Shown here: piece after piece, positions 47,098-56,275 of the stretch | Numbering within the stretch: position 1 is the first letter of the stretch | Layout of the letters: every line of letters begins with the position of its first letter | Assembly: GCA_000828835.1 (NCBI GenBank) | Contig: AP014633.1 | Span: 2,046,001 to 2,110,000, forward strand | DNA: 64,000 nucleotides | Source of the DNA: Thioploca ingrica | GTDB lineage: Bacteria; Pseudomonadota; Gammaproteobacteria; Beggiatoales; Beggiatoaceae | Direction: 5' to 3' | Position numbers and translations under genes: made by a program | The notes under the pieces: generated by a model | Told to the model about the DNA's origin: nothing | What the model saw: only the letters and a program-made list of their open reading frames with translations | Database searches by the model: none

Positions 47098-47871
47098 ATG
47101 GCAGTATCTATAAAAACTTCTGCAGAAATTGAAAAAATGCGTATTGCGGGTCGTCTAGCTACTGAGGTATTAGACATGATTACACCTTATGTCCAAGTTG
47201 GGATAACTACCGAAGAATTGGACCAGTTGTGTTATGACTATATCGTTAATATCCAAAAAGCGATTCCAGCGCCTTTAAATTATAACGGGTTTCCTAAATC
47301 AATTTGTACTTCCGTTAATCATCAAGTCTGTCATGGTATTCCCAGTCAGAAAAAACTAAAAGATGGAGATATTCTTAATATTGATATCACCGTTATCAAG
47401 GGGGGGTATCATGGTGATACCAGTCGAATGTTTATTGTGGGCAAACCGAGTGTCCAAGCTAAACGTTTGATAGACATTGCTTATGAATGTTTATGGATTG
47501 GAATTAATCAAGTCAAGCCTGATGCTTATCTGGGTGATGTTGGCCATGCTATTCAACGTTATGCCGAAGCTAACCATTTTTCGGTGGTACGGGAGTATTG
47601 TGGGCACGGGATTGGCCAAAGATTCCATGAAGAACCCCAAGTCTTACATTATGGTGATCCACAAACCGGGATAAAATTACAACCGGGTATGATATTCACA
47701 ATAGAACCCATGGTTAACGCCGGTAAGCGACATGTTAAATTATTACCCGATGGTTGGACTGTGGTTACTAAGGATCATAAATTATCCGCACAATGGGAAC
47801 ACACTGTTTTAGTAACTGATTCGGGTGTTGAAGTACTTACCCTTCGTGAAGATGAACCAGCGCTGATTTAG
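47098..47871 (+). CDS. map: Methionine aminopeptidase type I
   Basis: A 257-residue cobalt/iron-dependent enzyme removing N-terminal methionine. Metal ligands appear in ILNIDITVIKGGYHGDTSRM (two aspartates), YCGHGIGQRFHEEP (histidine) and FTIEPMVN (glutamate), with a final glutamate in QWEHTVLV. It is transcribed away from rpsB, the classic map-rpsB divergent arrangement. The 373-base gap between them holds the rpsB leader and presumably both promoters. Confidence 0.97.
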   Translation: MAVSIKTSAEIEKMRIAGRLATEVLDMITPYVQVGITTEELDQLCYDYIVNIQKAIPAPLNYNGFPKSICTSVNHQVCHGIPSQKKLKDGDILNIDITVIKGGYHGDTSRMFIVGKPSVQAKRLIDIAYECLWIGINQVKPDAYLGDVGHAIQRYAEANHFSVVREYCGHGIGQRFHEEPQVLHYGDPQTGIKLQPGMIFTIEPMVNAGKRHVKLLPDGWTVVTKDHKLSAQWEHTVLVTDSGVEVLTLREDEPALI

Positions 47872-47948
47872 GGGATTGCCACCACCTCATTGGTTGGAAT
47901 GTACTTTAATCGATTAAAAAACCATACTTAAATAAACCCATTTTAGCT

Positions 47949-48716
47949 GTGAATGACTCGTCGTTATATCGCTATAGCCATCATATTTCATTACCCCAAG
48001 TCACTAGAATAGGCCAACAGAAATTAACCCAATCTCGGGTACTGATTGTTGGTCTCGGGGGACTAGGTTCACCGGTAGCCCTGTATTTGGCGGCGGCTGG
48101 CATTGGACAGTTAGTGTTAGTCGATGGTGATCAAGTCGATTTATCTAATTTACAGCGGCAAATTGTACATAACACTGCCCAAATAGGACAAGACAAGGTT
48201 ATTTCCGCACAGACTCAATTACAAGCACTTAATCCCGAAATCCAAATTATCACCTACTCTTATCGTCTTGAACCGGAGGCATTACAACAATTAATAACCA
48301 GCGTCGATATCGTCGTCGATTGTAGTGATAATTTCACCACCCGCTTTGCTATCAATGCCGCTTGTGTACGTCATGGGACACCTTTAGTATCCGCCGCTGT
48401 CCAACGTTGGAGTGGTCAAGTAACTGTATTTTTACCCGCTTATTCTCAGAGTCCTTGCTATGCTTGTCTCTATCCTAATCAGGCAGAGGAAGGCGAAACC
48501 TGCAGTGAAACCGGGATACTCGCACCGGTCGCCGGCATTGTAGGTAGTATTCAAGCGGTGGAGGTCATTAAAGTATTACTCAATATTGGTGAATCTCTCT
48601 GTGGTAAACTATTATTATTAGATACCTATACTTTGCAGTGGCGCACGTTAAAATTACCCAAAGACCCTGCTTGTTTGGTCTGTTCATCAGTTAATTTTAT
48701 AAGGGAAATACGATGA
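47949..48716 (+). CDS. moeB: MoeB/ThiF-family adenylyltransferase, moa-linked
   Basis: A 255-residue E1-like enzyme that adenylates the C-terminal glycine of a sulfur carrier. VLIVGLGGLGSPVALYLAAA is the nucleotide-binding loop, DLSNLQRQIVH supplies the arginine finger and VVDCSDNFTTRF the acidic magnesium site. Two CxxC zinc pairs (CYACLYP and CLVCSS) are intact. Start is GTG 47949. Its end overlaps moaD by four bases, so MoaD is the likely substrate. A second copy lies at 57853. Confidence 0.88.
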   Translation: MNDSSLYRYSHHISLPQVTRIGQQKLTQSRVLIVGLGGLGSPVALYLAAAGIGQLVLVDGDQVDLSNLQRQIVHNTAQIGQDKVISAQTQLQALNPEIQIITYSYRLEPEALQQLITSVDIVVDCSDNFTTRFAINAACVRHGTPLVSAAVQRWSGQVTVFLPAYSQSPCYACLYPNQAEEGETCSETGILAPVAGIVGSIQAVEVIKVLLNIGESLCGKLLLLDTYTLQWRTLKLPKDPACLVCSSVNFIREIR

Positions 48717-48958
48717 CTATCGTAGTCAAGTTTTTTGGTAGCTTACGTGAAGAAATCGGTAAAAGTGAAGTTAAACTTACAGCAGAACAACCGTTGACAG
48801 TTGCCCAAGTATGGGCACAGGCTTGCGATGAAGCCCCGTTACATCATCATATCTGGACAGCAGTCAATATGACTTATGTTGATCAAAATACGTTAGTGCA
48901 AGATGGCGATGAAGTGGCTTTCTTTCCACCGGTAACCGGAGGATCTGATGAAAATTGA
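48713..48958 (+). CDS. moaD: Molybdopterin synthase small subunit MoaD with extra C-terminal tail
   Basis: An 81-residue beta-grasp sulfur carrier for molybdopterin synthesis. VKFFGSLREEIGKSE begins the fold, and NQ-type loop NTLVQDGDEVAFFPPVTGG ends it. The family normally terminates at the Gly-Gly that is adenylated and thiocarboxylated. Here four more residues, SDEN, follow before the stop, which lies inside moaE. The carrier should therefore be inactive until trimmed, or the tail must be tolerated. Start overlaps moeB and end overlaps moaE. Confidence 0.9.
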   Translation: MTIVVKFFGSLREEIGKSEVKLTAEQPLTVAQVWAQACDEAPLHHHIWTAVNMTYVDQNTLVQDGDEVAFFPPVTGGSDEN

Positions 48959-49385
48959 AATTGTCTCAGCGGCATTCAATCCCTGGGAACAACTACAAGC
49001 TTATGAACAAACTTTAACCATTCCGCGTAGTAAATGGGGTGCTGTCGCCAACTTTGTTGGCACCATGCGTGATTATAATGTCGGTGATACCGTAAAATCG
49101 ATGTTATTAGAATATTATCCTGGAATGACCGAGAAATATTTGCAAACGATTAGTGAAAGAGCTTTAACCCAGTGGGATATTCTAGATACTTTAATTATTC
49201 ATCGAGTAGGACAAGTACAACCGGGCGATACCCTAGTTCTCGTGGCCGCTTGGGCCGGACATCGAGCACCCGCTTTGGAAGCCTGCCGTTTTCTAATTGA
49301 AGAACTGAAATCGCGAGCCCCTTTTTGGAAAAAAGAAACCCTTGAGCAAGGGAGTCGCTGGGTAGAAAATCACACTGCCATCTAA
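48948..49385 (+). CDS. moaE: Molybdopterin synthase large subunit MoaE
   Basis: A 145-residue catalytic subunit that inserts sulfur from MoaD into precursor Z. GAVANFVGTMRDYN, LEYYPGMTEKYL and IIHRVGQVQPGD are conserved blocks. HRAPALEACRFLIEELKSRA and the lysine-containing PFWKKE contain the residues that bind the substrate and the MoaD tail. Its ATG lies inside the end of moaD (11-base overlap). No moaA or moaC is visible nearby. Confidence 0.95.
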   Translation: MKIEIVSAAFNPWEQLQAYEQTLTIPRSKWGAVANFVGTMRDYNVGDTVKSMLLEYYPGMTEKYLQTISERALTQWDILDTLIIHRVGQVQPGDTLVLVAAWAGHRAPALEACRFLIEELKSRAPFWKKETLEQGSRWVENHTAI

Positions 49386-50214
49386 CTTCAAGGAATGATT
49401 ATGAATCAATCGGCTGATTCACAACTGCAACACATTCACCACCAAGTCAGGAACAACGGCCGATAACCTATTATCATTAGTCCAAAAATATTTACAGTCG
49501 TGATATTGTGCAGTTGCCAATTTACCCACCCTACTACGACTAAAGCGAAGTGAGCCGGATTTAGTTTCGCCTGAGCGACTAGACTAACTCACACCGCCAA
49601 GTGTACCATTCCCATAGCGACAATAAGGCTGGCGCGTAAGAACAAGAAAAAAAGTAAGGTGTTGAAAATGAACAAGTGTTGATTTTAGACAGGTTATCAA
49701 CTTAATAAATTGAAAACAAAAAATATTTTATCAAAAAAGTGTTGAAAATGAACAGGTGTTGATTTTAGACAGTTTTTTAACTTAGTAAATTGAAAATAAA
49801 AAATATTTTATCAAAAAAGATCGACAAAACTGTTCATTTTGCACACCTCTTTTCATTGTGGTTATTTAATAACTTCTATATAAACAATGAAGTAATTTTT
49901 GGCATAAGAACTGCCTTAAAAACTAATGAGATTTCCATCATCGCTCGACTCAGACCAAAAATGAAATTCAGTCTCGCGGATTGGAAACCTGATTATAGTG
50001 GCATACATACGATTGAATTTGAGGAACATTTAATATGCTAGCACCAAATAGAGATATGGGTGGGTTATCTCTGCTGTTCCTGGCTTGCCCCCTTCAACAG
50101 CGGTATTTTAATTTTCCTTCTCGACGGGAAAAAAAGTGTACTTTAACTCATTCCTTCATTTCCAAATATTCACCTGGACTAAAATTATCCCCTTCTGACT
50201 TATTGAGGAATGTA
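49386..50214 (+). other. 829-base stretch without a confident gene
   Basis: A short frame after AAGGA starts at 49401 (MNQSADSQLQHIHHQV) and stops after 21 codons; it may be the stub of a lost gene. Then come unremarkable sequence, the 80-base tandem duplication (49659-49818), and an 83-codon AT-rich frame (49790-50041) with no recognisable domain. I judge that frame unlikely to be coding because it begins inside the duplication. Confidence 0.5.
49659..49818. repeat. 80-base tandem duplication
   Basis: Two head-to-tail copies, 49659-49738 and 49739-49818, both starting GTGTTGAAAATGAACA and ending TTTTATCAAAAAA, differ at six positions. The unit is AT-rich and non-coding. Confidence 0.85.
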
Positions 50215-53200
50215 ATGACTTTGGTACGATTCCTCTTGTTACTATTGCCATTCTGTGTCTGGACAAGCTTTGTTCAAGCGGAAGGTATCATCTCCACCGT
50301 AGCGGGTACTGGTACGGCGGGTTATGACGGTGAGGGCGTGGCTACCAGCAAAATGCTCAATCTACCAGCAGGCGTAGCGGTAGACAGTACCGGCAATTTA
50401 TATATTGCAGACTGGCAGAACCACCGTATTCGCAAAGTGGATAGCGTCGGTAACATAACTACCGTAGCGGGTACTGGTGCGGCTGGTCATGACGGCGAGG
50501 GCATAGCTATCAGCAAAATGCTTAATCTACCCAGGGACGTAGCAGTAGACAGCGCTGGCAATTTGTATATTGCAGATGCTGGGAACTATCGTATTCGCAA
50601 AGTGGATGGCGCCGGCAACATGACTACCGTAGCCGGTACCGGTACGGCGGGTTATGATGGCGAGGGCATGGCTACCAGCAAAATGCTCGCTAATCCATTG
50701 GGCATAGCAGTAGACAGTGCCGGCAATTTGTATATTGCAGACACGAATAACAACCGCATTCGCAAAGTAGATAGCACCGGCAACATGACTACCGTAGCGG
50801 GTATCGGTATTGCGGGTTATGACGGCGAGGGCATGGCTATCAGCAAAAAACTTAATCTACCCAGGGACGTAGCAGTAGACAGTGCTGGCAATCTGTATAT
50901 TGCAGACAGTATGAACTACCGCATTCGTAAAGTGGATAACCTGGGCAATATGACTACAGTGGCGGGTACCGGTACGGCGGGTTATGACGGTGAGGGCATC
51001 GCTACTAGCAAAATGCTCGCCGATCCAAGTAGCGTAGCGGTAGACAGTACTGATAATCTGTATATTGCAGACAGGCAGAAGAACTACCGCATTCGCAAAG
51101 TGGATAGCGCCGGCAACATGACCACCGTAGCGGGTACTGGTACGGCGGGTTATGACGGTGAGGGCGTGGCTACCAATAAAATGCTTAATGAGCCAAATGG
51201 CGTAGCGGTAGACTCTGTGGGCAATTTGTATGTTGCAGACAAGAATAACTACCGCATTCGCAAAGTCGTATTCAATACTACACCGGTGGCCAATAACGTC
51301 AGTATTAGCCTTAGCCCCACCGGTACCCCAACCTTCAAAGTCGATGAAACCCTCCAAGGCAACTACACCTATAGCGATACGGAAAAAGATCCAGAAGGCA
51401 TTTCCACTTTTCAATGGTACACTGCTACCGATGCCACCTGTACCACTGAGAAAACCGCCATCTTTGGGGCTACCAGTCAAACTTATACCCTCACTAGCAG
51501 CGAAGTTGATAAATACTTGTGTTTTGAAGTTACACCGGTGGCGGCTAGCGGCGCCAGTCCCGGTACTGCGGTACTCACCACCAGTAGTAGCACGGTGAGT
51601 AATATTAGCGCCGTGAGTAAAATTGACCAAACCATCACCTTCGCAGCGTTAGCAGATAAAACTGACGGTGATGCCCCATTTACTGTGAGTGCCACTGCTA
51701 CTTCCAGATTGCCAATCGGTTTCAGTAGTACCGGCAACTGTACCGTAACCGATACGATTGTTACTCTCACCGGTGTGGGCAGTTGTACTATCACCGCCTC
51801 CCAAGCTGGGGATGCAACTTACAACGCGGCTATCGACGTGGTACAAACTTTCACGATTACCGCTAAAAAGGTAACTTTAACCGTCAGCAAATCTGGTACC
51901 GGAAATGGAATTATCACCAGCTTACCAGCCGGCATTGATTGTGGTGTCAGTTGTCGGGCCAACTTCAACGCCGCTACGCTAGTCACGCTCACAGCACAAG
52001 CAGCGGCCGGTTCCAAGTTTGTCGGTTTCAGCGGTAACGAGGATTGTGGTGACGGAAATCTCACCCTGAATGTCAATAAGACCTGCAACGCGATTTTTGA
52101 ATTGCTACCCACCACTCCAGTGGTTGAAAATCGGGTATTTTCCCTGAAGGTCACTGGCAATGGTCGCGTTATCAGTACCCCAGCCGGAGTTAATTGTAGT
52201 CATACTTGCGAGGCTACTTTCGTTAGTGGCACTCATATCAATCTCACGGCTAAACCGGCTAAAGATTTCAAATTCGCCGGATTCAGTGGTAGTGCTTGTA
52301 CAGAGGGAGACTTAACGCTCAATACGTCAATCCAATGTGAAGCGACCTTTGTGCCAGTTCTCCCTGGTACAGCCCAATTCTCGGCTAGCCACTACGAGGT
52401 AACAGCAGGAAGGGGAACAGTAGGTGTTATCGTTAAGCGAGCCGGAGGTACTGATGGTACCTTAATCGTTAATTACGCTACTCAAGATGATACCGCCAAA
52501 GCCGGTCGTGATTACGTGGTCGCGAATGGTAGTCTAACGTGGGCTGAGGGAGAAAGTGATGATAAACTAATAATTATCACATTACTCGATGACCCCATGA
52601 TAACCGATGCTGAAGAAGTCTTTGCCATTCAGTTAACGGATGCGAGTAATAAAACCCTAGATACAGCTAAATTCTCATTACTAGAAAAACATCCAATTCC
52701 CGCAACGCTAACGGTCACTTTGGTTGGTCAAGGCAAAGTGAGTAGCGATCCGGTTGGCATTGATTGTAGTCAATGTACTCATGATTTTGATACTGGAACT
52801 CAAGTGATCTTGACGGCAGTGCCAGAAAGTGGTTGGCAATTGGCAAAATGGCAAGGCGATTGTGATCAAAATGGTCAAGTGAGCCTAGATAAGGACAAGC
52901 AGTGTGAAGCGGTTTTGGTAAGAACTGCGTCGCTGTCATCACCACCACTGCTAACAACGTTATTACCTTTGACTGTTACTCTAGTTGGTCAAGGCAAAGT
53001 TATCAGTACGCCGGCTGGGATTGATTGTCGTAACTCATGTCAAGCCATGTTCGAGCCAAATACCGCGATTACTTTGACGACAGTACCGGAGAGTGGTTGG
53101 CAATTAGCAAAATGGCAAGGCGATTGTGATGCTAATGGTTTGGTAATAATGGCTAAAGAGAAACAGTGCGAGGCTATTTTTGTAACCATAAAACCTGACA

Positions 53201-55113
53201 CCAGCGGCGTACCTCTCACACCGCCTAGTAATACGAATCCCTCCATTGCTCCAGCTATTTACTCCAATGTTTCTAATGAGGAAGTGCCTCAACTGGTAGT
53301 GAATCCTGGATTTTATAATTTTGGTCACCTCCCGGTGGGAAATCTTTCCCCAGCCCAAGAGATCACTATAACTAATGCGGGCCATGCGGATTTACAATTA
53401 GGGCAACTCACCGTTTCAAGCAACGAATTTATCTTAGCCGAGACTTGTTCTCATCAAACACTAAGTGCCGGTAATCATTGCACCGCTACGGTCAGCTTTC
53501 AGCCACAATTAGCCGGAGTGAAGACGGCTTATCTGGCTATTCCTCTTGATAACCCCAAGCAAGCTACAGTAACAGTCGTCACCTTAACTGGTAAAGGCAA
53601 TGCTATCAGAAAGCAAACTCACCTAACCAGAGACATCAAATATCTAATTGAAAATAACACCATCGATTTACCGCAAGTTACCTTTATGTCACCACTGGCA
53701 GCGGTGGAAACATCGGTCGGAAAAGTATCGACGGTGACGAATTGTGTTCAAATACCTCAGATTGAATGTGAAGCTTTAATTGCGCTTTATAATAGTACTG
53801 GTGGACCAAATTGGATTAACCATGCGCGTTGGAATACGAATAACGCACCGTGTGGTAATGGGAGAGCACCATGGTATGGGATAGTATGTGATAACAATCA
53901 TGGACATGTAACCGAAATTTTTCTATCTGGAAACCAACTTAGCGGCCCGATCCCCCCAGAGCTTGGCAATCTCAGTGAGTTGCGAATTCTTGGGCTATTT
54001 GAAAACCAGCTCAGCGGTCCGATCCCTCCAGAGCTGGGTAATCTCACTCATTTAGAAAGTCTTAACCTATTTTCCAACAAACTTAGCGGCTCGATTCCCT
54101 CAGAACTAGGCAATCTCAGTCATTTGGAAAATCTTGGACTATCTGAAAACCAACTCAGCGGCCCGATTCCCTCAGAGCTAGGCAATCTTAGTTACTTGTA
54201 TGAGCTTTACCTATCTAACAACCAACTCAGCGGCTCGATCCCTCCAGAGCTTAGCAATCTGAGTCACTTGGAAGTTCTAGGGCTATGGAGTAACCAACTC
54301 AGCGGCCTGATCCCCCCAAAGCTAGGCAATCTCAGTAACTTGGTATATCTTTACTTGGATGACAATCTCCTAAGCGGCTCGATCCCTCCAGAGCTGGGCA
54401 ATCTCAGTCACTTGCAATCTCTTTGGCTATGGAAGAACCAACTTAGCGGCTCGATCCCCCCAGAGTTTGGCAATCTCAGGAATTTGAAAGAGCTTGTGCT
54501 ATTTAGCAACCAACTCAGCGGCCCGATCCCCCCAAAGCTGGGCAATCTCAGTAACTTAGTATATCTTTTCCTGGATGACAATCTCCTAAGCGGATTGATC
54601 CCTACAGAGCTTAGCAATCTCAGTCACTTGGAAGATCTTTGGCTATCTGAAAACCAACTCTGTGACAACCTTGAACCGGCACTGAAAGCATTTCTTGATT
54701 CACATCATGCTACCTGGCAACCCCAAAACCCCGTACCTGCGGATTGTGCTTTACCCGCACCCGCCAATTACCCTCCGTTATTAGCAACGTTGGCTTATTT
54801 TGAAGCCAAGCCGGTTTCAACCAGTATTTTGTTAAAGTGGCAAACGCTGGTCGAGGCTGATAATGCTGGCTTTGTCATTTGGCGTGGACAACCGAACGGC
54901 TCGCAATGCGCTCATCACCTAGCGGATTATCATGAAATTGTACAAATCGGTTTTGAGATCAGCCAAGGTAACGGTTTCTCCGGGACGACTTATGTCCATC
55001 AAGATAACACCGTTAAACCGGAAACCACTTATTGCTATCTTCTGGAAGACCTCAATTTTGAGGCTAACGGTACTTTTTATTGGGATTCAATCGCGTCAGT
55101 AACTACTCCTTAA
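50215..55113 (+). CDS. Giant secreted mosaic protein (NHL, InlB-like, Calx-beta, LRR)
   Basis: A 1632-residue exported protein. ATG 50215 is preceded by GAGG at six bases and begins a clear signal peptide (FLLLLLPFCVWTSFVQA). In order: six NHL repeats of about 55 residues (to ~358, motif AVDSAGNLYIADxxNxRIRKVD); an Ig-like region; a DKTDGDAPFTVSATATS-type repeat; four InlB-like B-repeats with paired cysteines (GIDCGVSCRANF); one Calx-beta domain (TAKAGRDYVVANGSLTWAEGE); one choice-of-anchor D domain; and ten 24-residue plant-type LRRs (1242-1481). An FN3-like end follows (LLKWQTLVEADNAGFVIWRG). Probably an adhesin or surface-binding protein. Confidence 0.85.
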   Translation: MTLVRFLLLLLPFCVWTSFVQAEGIISTVAGTGTAGYDGEGVATSKMLNLPAGVAVDSTGNLYIADWQNHRIRKVDSVGNITTVAGTGAAGHDGEGIAISKMLNLPRDVAVDSAGNLYIADAGNYRIRKVDGAGNMTTVAGTGTAGYDGEGMATSKMLANPLGIAVDSAGNLYIADTNNNRIRKVDSTGNMTTVAGIGIAGYDGEGMAISKKLNLPRDVAVDSAGNLYIADSMNYRIRKVDNLGNMTTVAGTGTAGYDGEGIATSKMLADPSSVAVDSTDNLYIADRQKNYRIRKVDSAGNMTTVAGTGTAGYDGEGVATNKMLNEPNGVAVDSVGNLYVADKNNYRIRKVVFNTTPVANNVSISLSPTGTPTFKVDETLQGNYTYSDTEKDPEGISTFQWYTATDATCTTEKTAIFGATSQTYTLTSSEVDKYLCFEVTPVAASGASPGTAVLTTSSSTVSNISAVSKIDQTITFAALADKTDGDAPFTVSATATSRLPIGFSSTGNCTVTDTIVTLTGVGSCTITASQAGDATYNAAIDVVQTFTITAKKVTLTVSKSGTGNGIITSLPAGIDCGVSCRANFNAATLVTLTAQAAAGSKFVGFSGNEDCGDGNLTLNVNKTCNAIFELLPTTPVVENRVFSLKVTGNGRVISTPAGVNCSHTCEATFVSGTHINLTAKPAKDFKFAGFSGSACTEGDLTLNTSIQCEATFVPVLPGTAQFSASHYEVTAGRGTVGVIVKRAGGTDGTLIVNYATQDDTAKAGRDYVVANGSLTWAEGESDDKLIIITLLDDPMITDAEEVFAIQLTDASNKTLDTAKFSLLEKHPIPATLTVTLVGQGKVSSDPVGIDCSQCTHDFDTGTQVILTAVPESGWQLAKWQGDCDQNGQVSLDKDKQCEAVLVRTASLSSPPLLTTLLPLTVTLVGQGKVISTPAGIDCRNSCQAMFEPNTAITLTTVPESGWQLAKWQGDCDANGLVIMAKEKQCEAIFVTIKPDTSGVPLTPPSNTNPSIAPAIYSNVSNEEVPQLVVNPGFYNFGHLPVGNLSPAQEITITNAGHADLQLGQLTVSSNEFILAETCSHQTLSAGNHCTATVSFQPQLAGVKTAYLAIPLDNPKQATVTVVTLTGKGNAIRKQTHLTRDIKYLIENNTIDLPQVTFMSPLAAVETSVGKVSTVTNCVQIPQIECEALIALYNSTGGPNWINHARWNTNNAPCGNGRAPWYGIVCDNNHGHVTEIFLSGNQLSGPIPPELGNLSELRILGLFENQLSGPIPPELGNLTHLESLNLFSNKLSGSIPSELGNLSHLENLGLSENQLSGPIPSELGNLSYLYELYLSNNQLSGSIPPELSNLSHLEVLGLWSNQLSGLIPPKLGNLSNLVYLYLDDNLLSGSIPPELGNLSHLQSLWLWKNQLSGSIPPEFGNLRNLKELVLFSNQLSGPIPPKLGNLSNLVYLFLDDNLLSGLIPTELSNLSHLEDLWLSENQLCDNLEPALKAFLDSHHATWQPQNPVPADCALPAPANYPPLLATLAYFEAKPVSTSILLKWQTLVEADNAGFVIWRGQPNGSQCAHHLADYHEIVQIGFEISQGNGFSGTTYVHQDNTVKPETTYCYLLEDLNFEANGTFYWDSIASVTTP
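50296..51285 (+). repeat. Six NHL-encoding repeats of 165-168 bases
   Basis: The segment ACCGTAGCGGGTACTGG and its variants recur at 50296, 50461, 50626, 50791, 50956 and 51124, a spacing of 165 bases (last one 168). Copies are highly similar at the DNA level, including synonymous positions, implying recent duplication or gene conversion. Confidence 0.85.
53938..54657 (+). repeat. Ten 72-base leucine-rich-repeat units
   Basis: Ten exact-length units encode LSGxIPxELGNLSxLxxLxL plus a variable xxNQ end. Blocks such as CAGAGCTGGGCAATCTCAGT are shared almost unchanged among copies. The consensus with GxIP is the plant-specific LRR class. Confidence 0.9.
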
Positions 55114-55184
55114 TTGTGATCTTTTAGCGCTAATCTGAGTAATCGTCGGTCATACTAAGCGTAGCGCGAACTATGGCTATTTAA

Positions 55185-55221
55185 AATTCCCCCCTCGCTC
55201 CCCTTTTTTAAAGGGGGAATT
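55185..55221. terminator. AATTCCCCC/GGGGGAATT hairpin
   Basis: AATTCCCCC and GGGGGAATT flank CTCGCTCCCCTTTTTTAAA, with inner CCCCTTT/AAAGGGG pairing possible. It lies about 70 bases after the giant gene. It may terminate it, but a similar element between skp and lpxD suggests a dispersed repeat. Confidence 0.4.
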
Positions 55222-55362
55222 CCTATCTGGCGGAGTCTGATTTCATTTAGGATAAAAGCCAAAATGAGATAAAAATCCATTTTTCTGTATTATTGTTCTT
55301 ATGTTAGTTGGATTTTGCTGTTGTTTGGCTACTAACTTCAACCAAGGCATTCAATTACATTT

Positions 55363-55998
55363 CTAACTCATCAACTCACCCTCGACTAAAATTTGCCTTA
55401 CTTTTTTCCTCAGTTCATTGGCAATTCTTTCACCGCGTTCATTGGCTTGAGGATTATTATTTACCCCGGCTCGACCAACTAAGCCGATACTATAAAGTGT
55501 TCCAAGTATTTCGGGTTTATTTGATATATCAACACCACCCTTAGCCCAATGTCTCACAATCTGTTCCAGACGTGCGCCAATTAATTCGGCTGATTTTTGC
55601 GGATCTAATAGCCACTTAATCGAAATATCTATTTTCTGATTATCCCAATTCTCGGGTTTGGCGACTAACTTTTCCTGAATTAAATCTTCTATGACCGATG
55701 GCTTCATTTGAGCTGGACCCAATGAAATATCATCTATCGGTTTAAGCATTCTCGATAATAACCAGCGACCCATATTCTTCAATGGTCTCGTGTAAGAATT
55801 AAGGAACCGTGATTCAATGTCTTGAATATGGTCTAACCAATCTCTTCGCTGCAATTCATCCAGCATAATGGCACCAATTAACTCAGCACTAACTTCACCT
55901 TGTTCAAGTAATAAGGGCAGATCAGCGGTTTTAATTACCCTCACCGCCCTAATAAAAGCTTCCCGATAGTTGTAAATGAAGTGTTCTTCTGTGGTCAT
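55363..55998 (-). CDS. Hypothetical protein, possibly lysozyme-like
   Basis: A 211-residue cytosolic-looking protein (no signal peptide). Helix-rich. IESRFLNSYTRPLKNMGRWL is followed by ISLGPAQMKPSVIEDLIQ, which resembles the S.G..Q..PS block of goose-lysozyme/lytic-transglycosylase folds. Later LLDPQKSAELIGARLEQI resembles the second block of that fold, and GTLYSIGLVGRAGVNNNPQA the third (..YN.G..). The order and spacing fit, but the identity is low and no catalytic glutamate can be assigned with certainty. Confidence 0.5.
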   Translation of the reverse strand: MTTEEHFIYNYREAFIRAVRVIKTADLPLLLEQGEVSAELIGAIMLDELQRRDWLDHIQDIESRFLNSYTRPLKNMGRWLLSRMLKPIDDISLGPAQMKPSVIEDLIQEKLVAKPENWDNQKIDISIKWLLDPQKSAELIGARLEQIVRHWAKGGVDISNKPEILGTLYSIGLVGRAGVNNNPQANERGERIANELRKKVRQILVEGELMS

Positions 55999-56275
55999 TT
56001 TATTAATTCACACTCACTTGCGTTCAAGAATAAATGTAGCCAAGCGTTTAGCGCCAAAAAAGAAAAATCGTTTGGTGCGTAATGTGAGTTACTAAGGAAA
56101 TTTGAAGTAGGGGCAGACCAGAGTATTCGCCCAGCGGCGTAAAATTATCGAAGGGGATAACTCTCCTAAAGAAAGTGTATTAGTCTTCCTTTTACCAAGC
56201 GAAAGTTACCCCACGGAGTTTTGAATTATCGAATAATTAAAAAATAGTTGTCAAGTACTTTTTTTAGGGTGTAAC

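Noticed and set aside
49790..50041. 83-codon plus-strand open frame before the giant protein gene
   Set aside because: It starts inside the tandem duplication, has AT-driven composition (K, I, N, F) and no recognisable domain or ribosome-binding site.
50035..50214. Upstream 60-codon extension of the giant protein
   Set aside because: It places the signal peptide internally; ATG 50215 has a ribosome-binding site and begins the signal peptide directly.
50857..51630. 257-codon minus-strand open frame opposite the NHL repeats
   Set aside because: It is periodic in step with the repeats on the plus strand and is a reading-frame shadow of them.
53938..54657. CRISPR-like regular repeats
   Set aside because: They are in-frame coding leucine-rich repeats with conserved codon phase.
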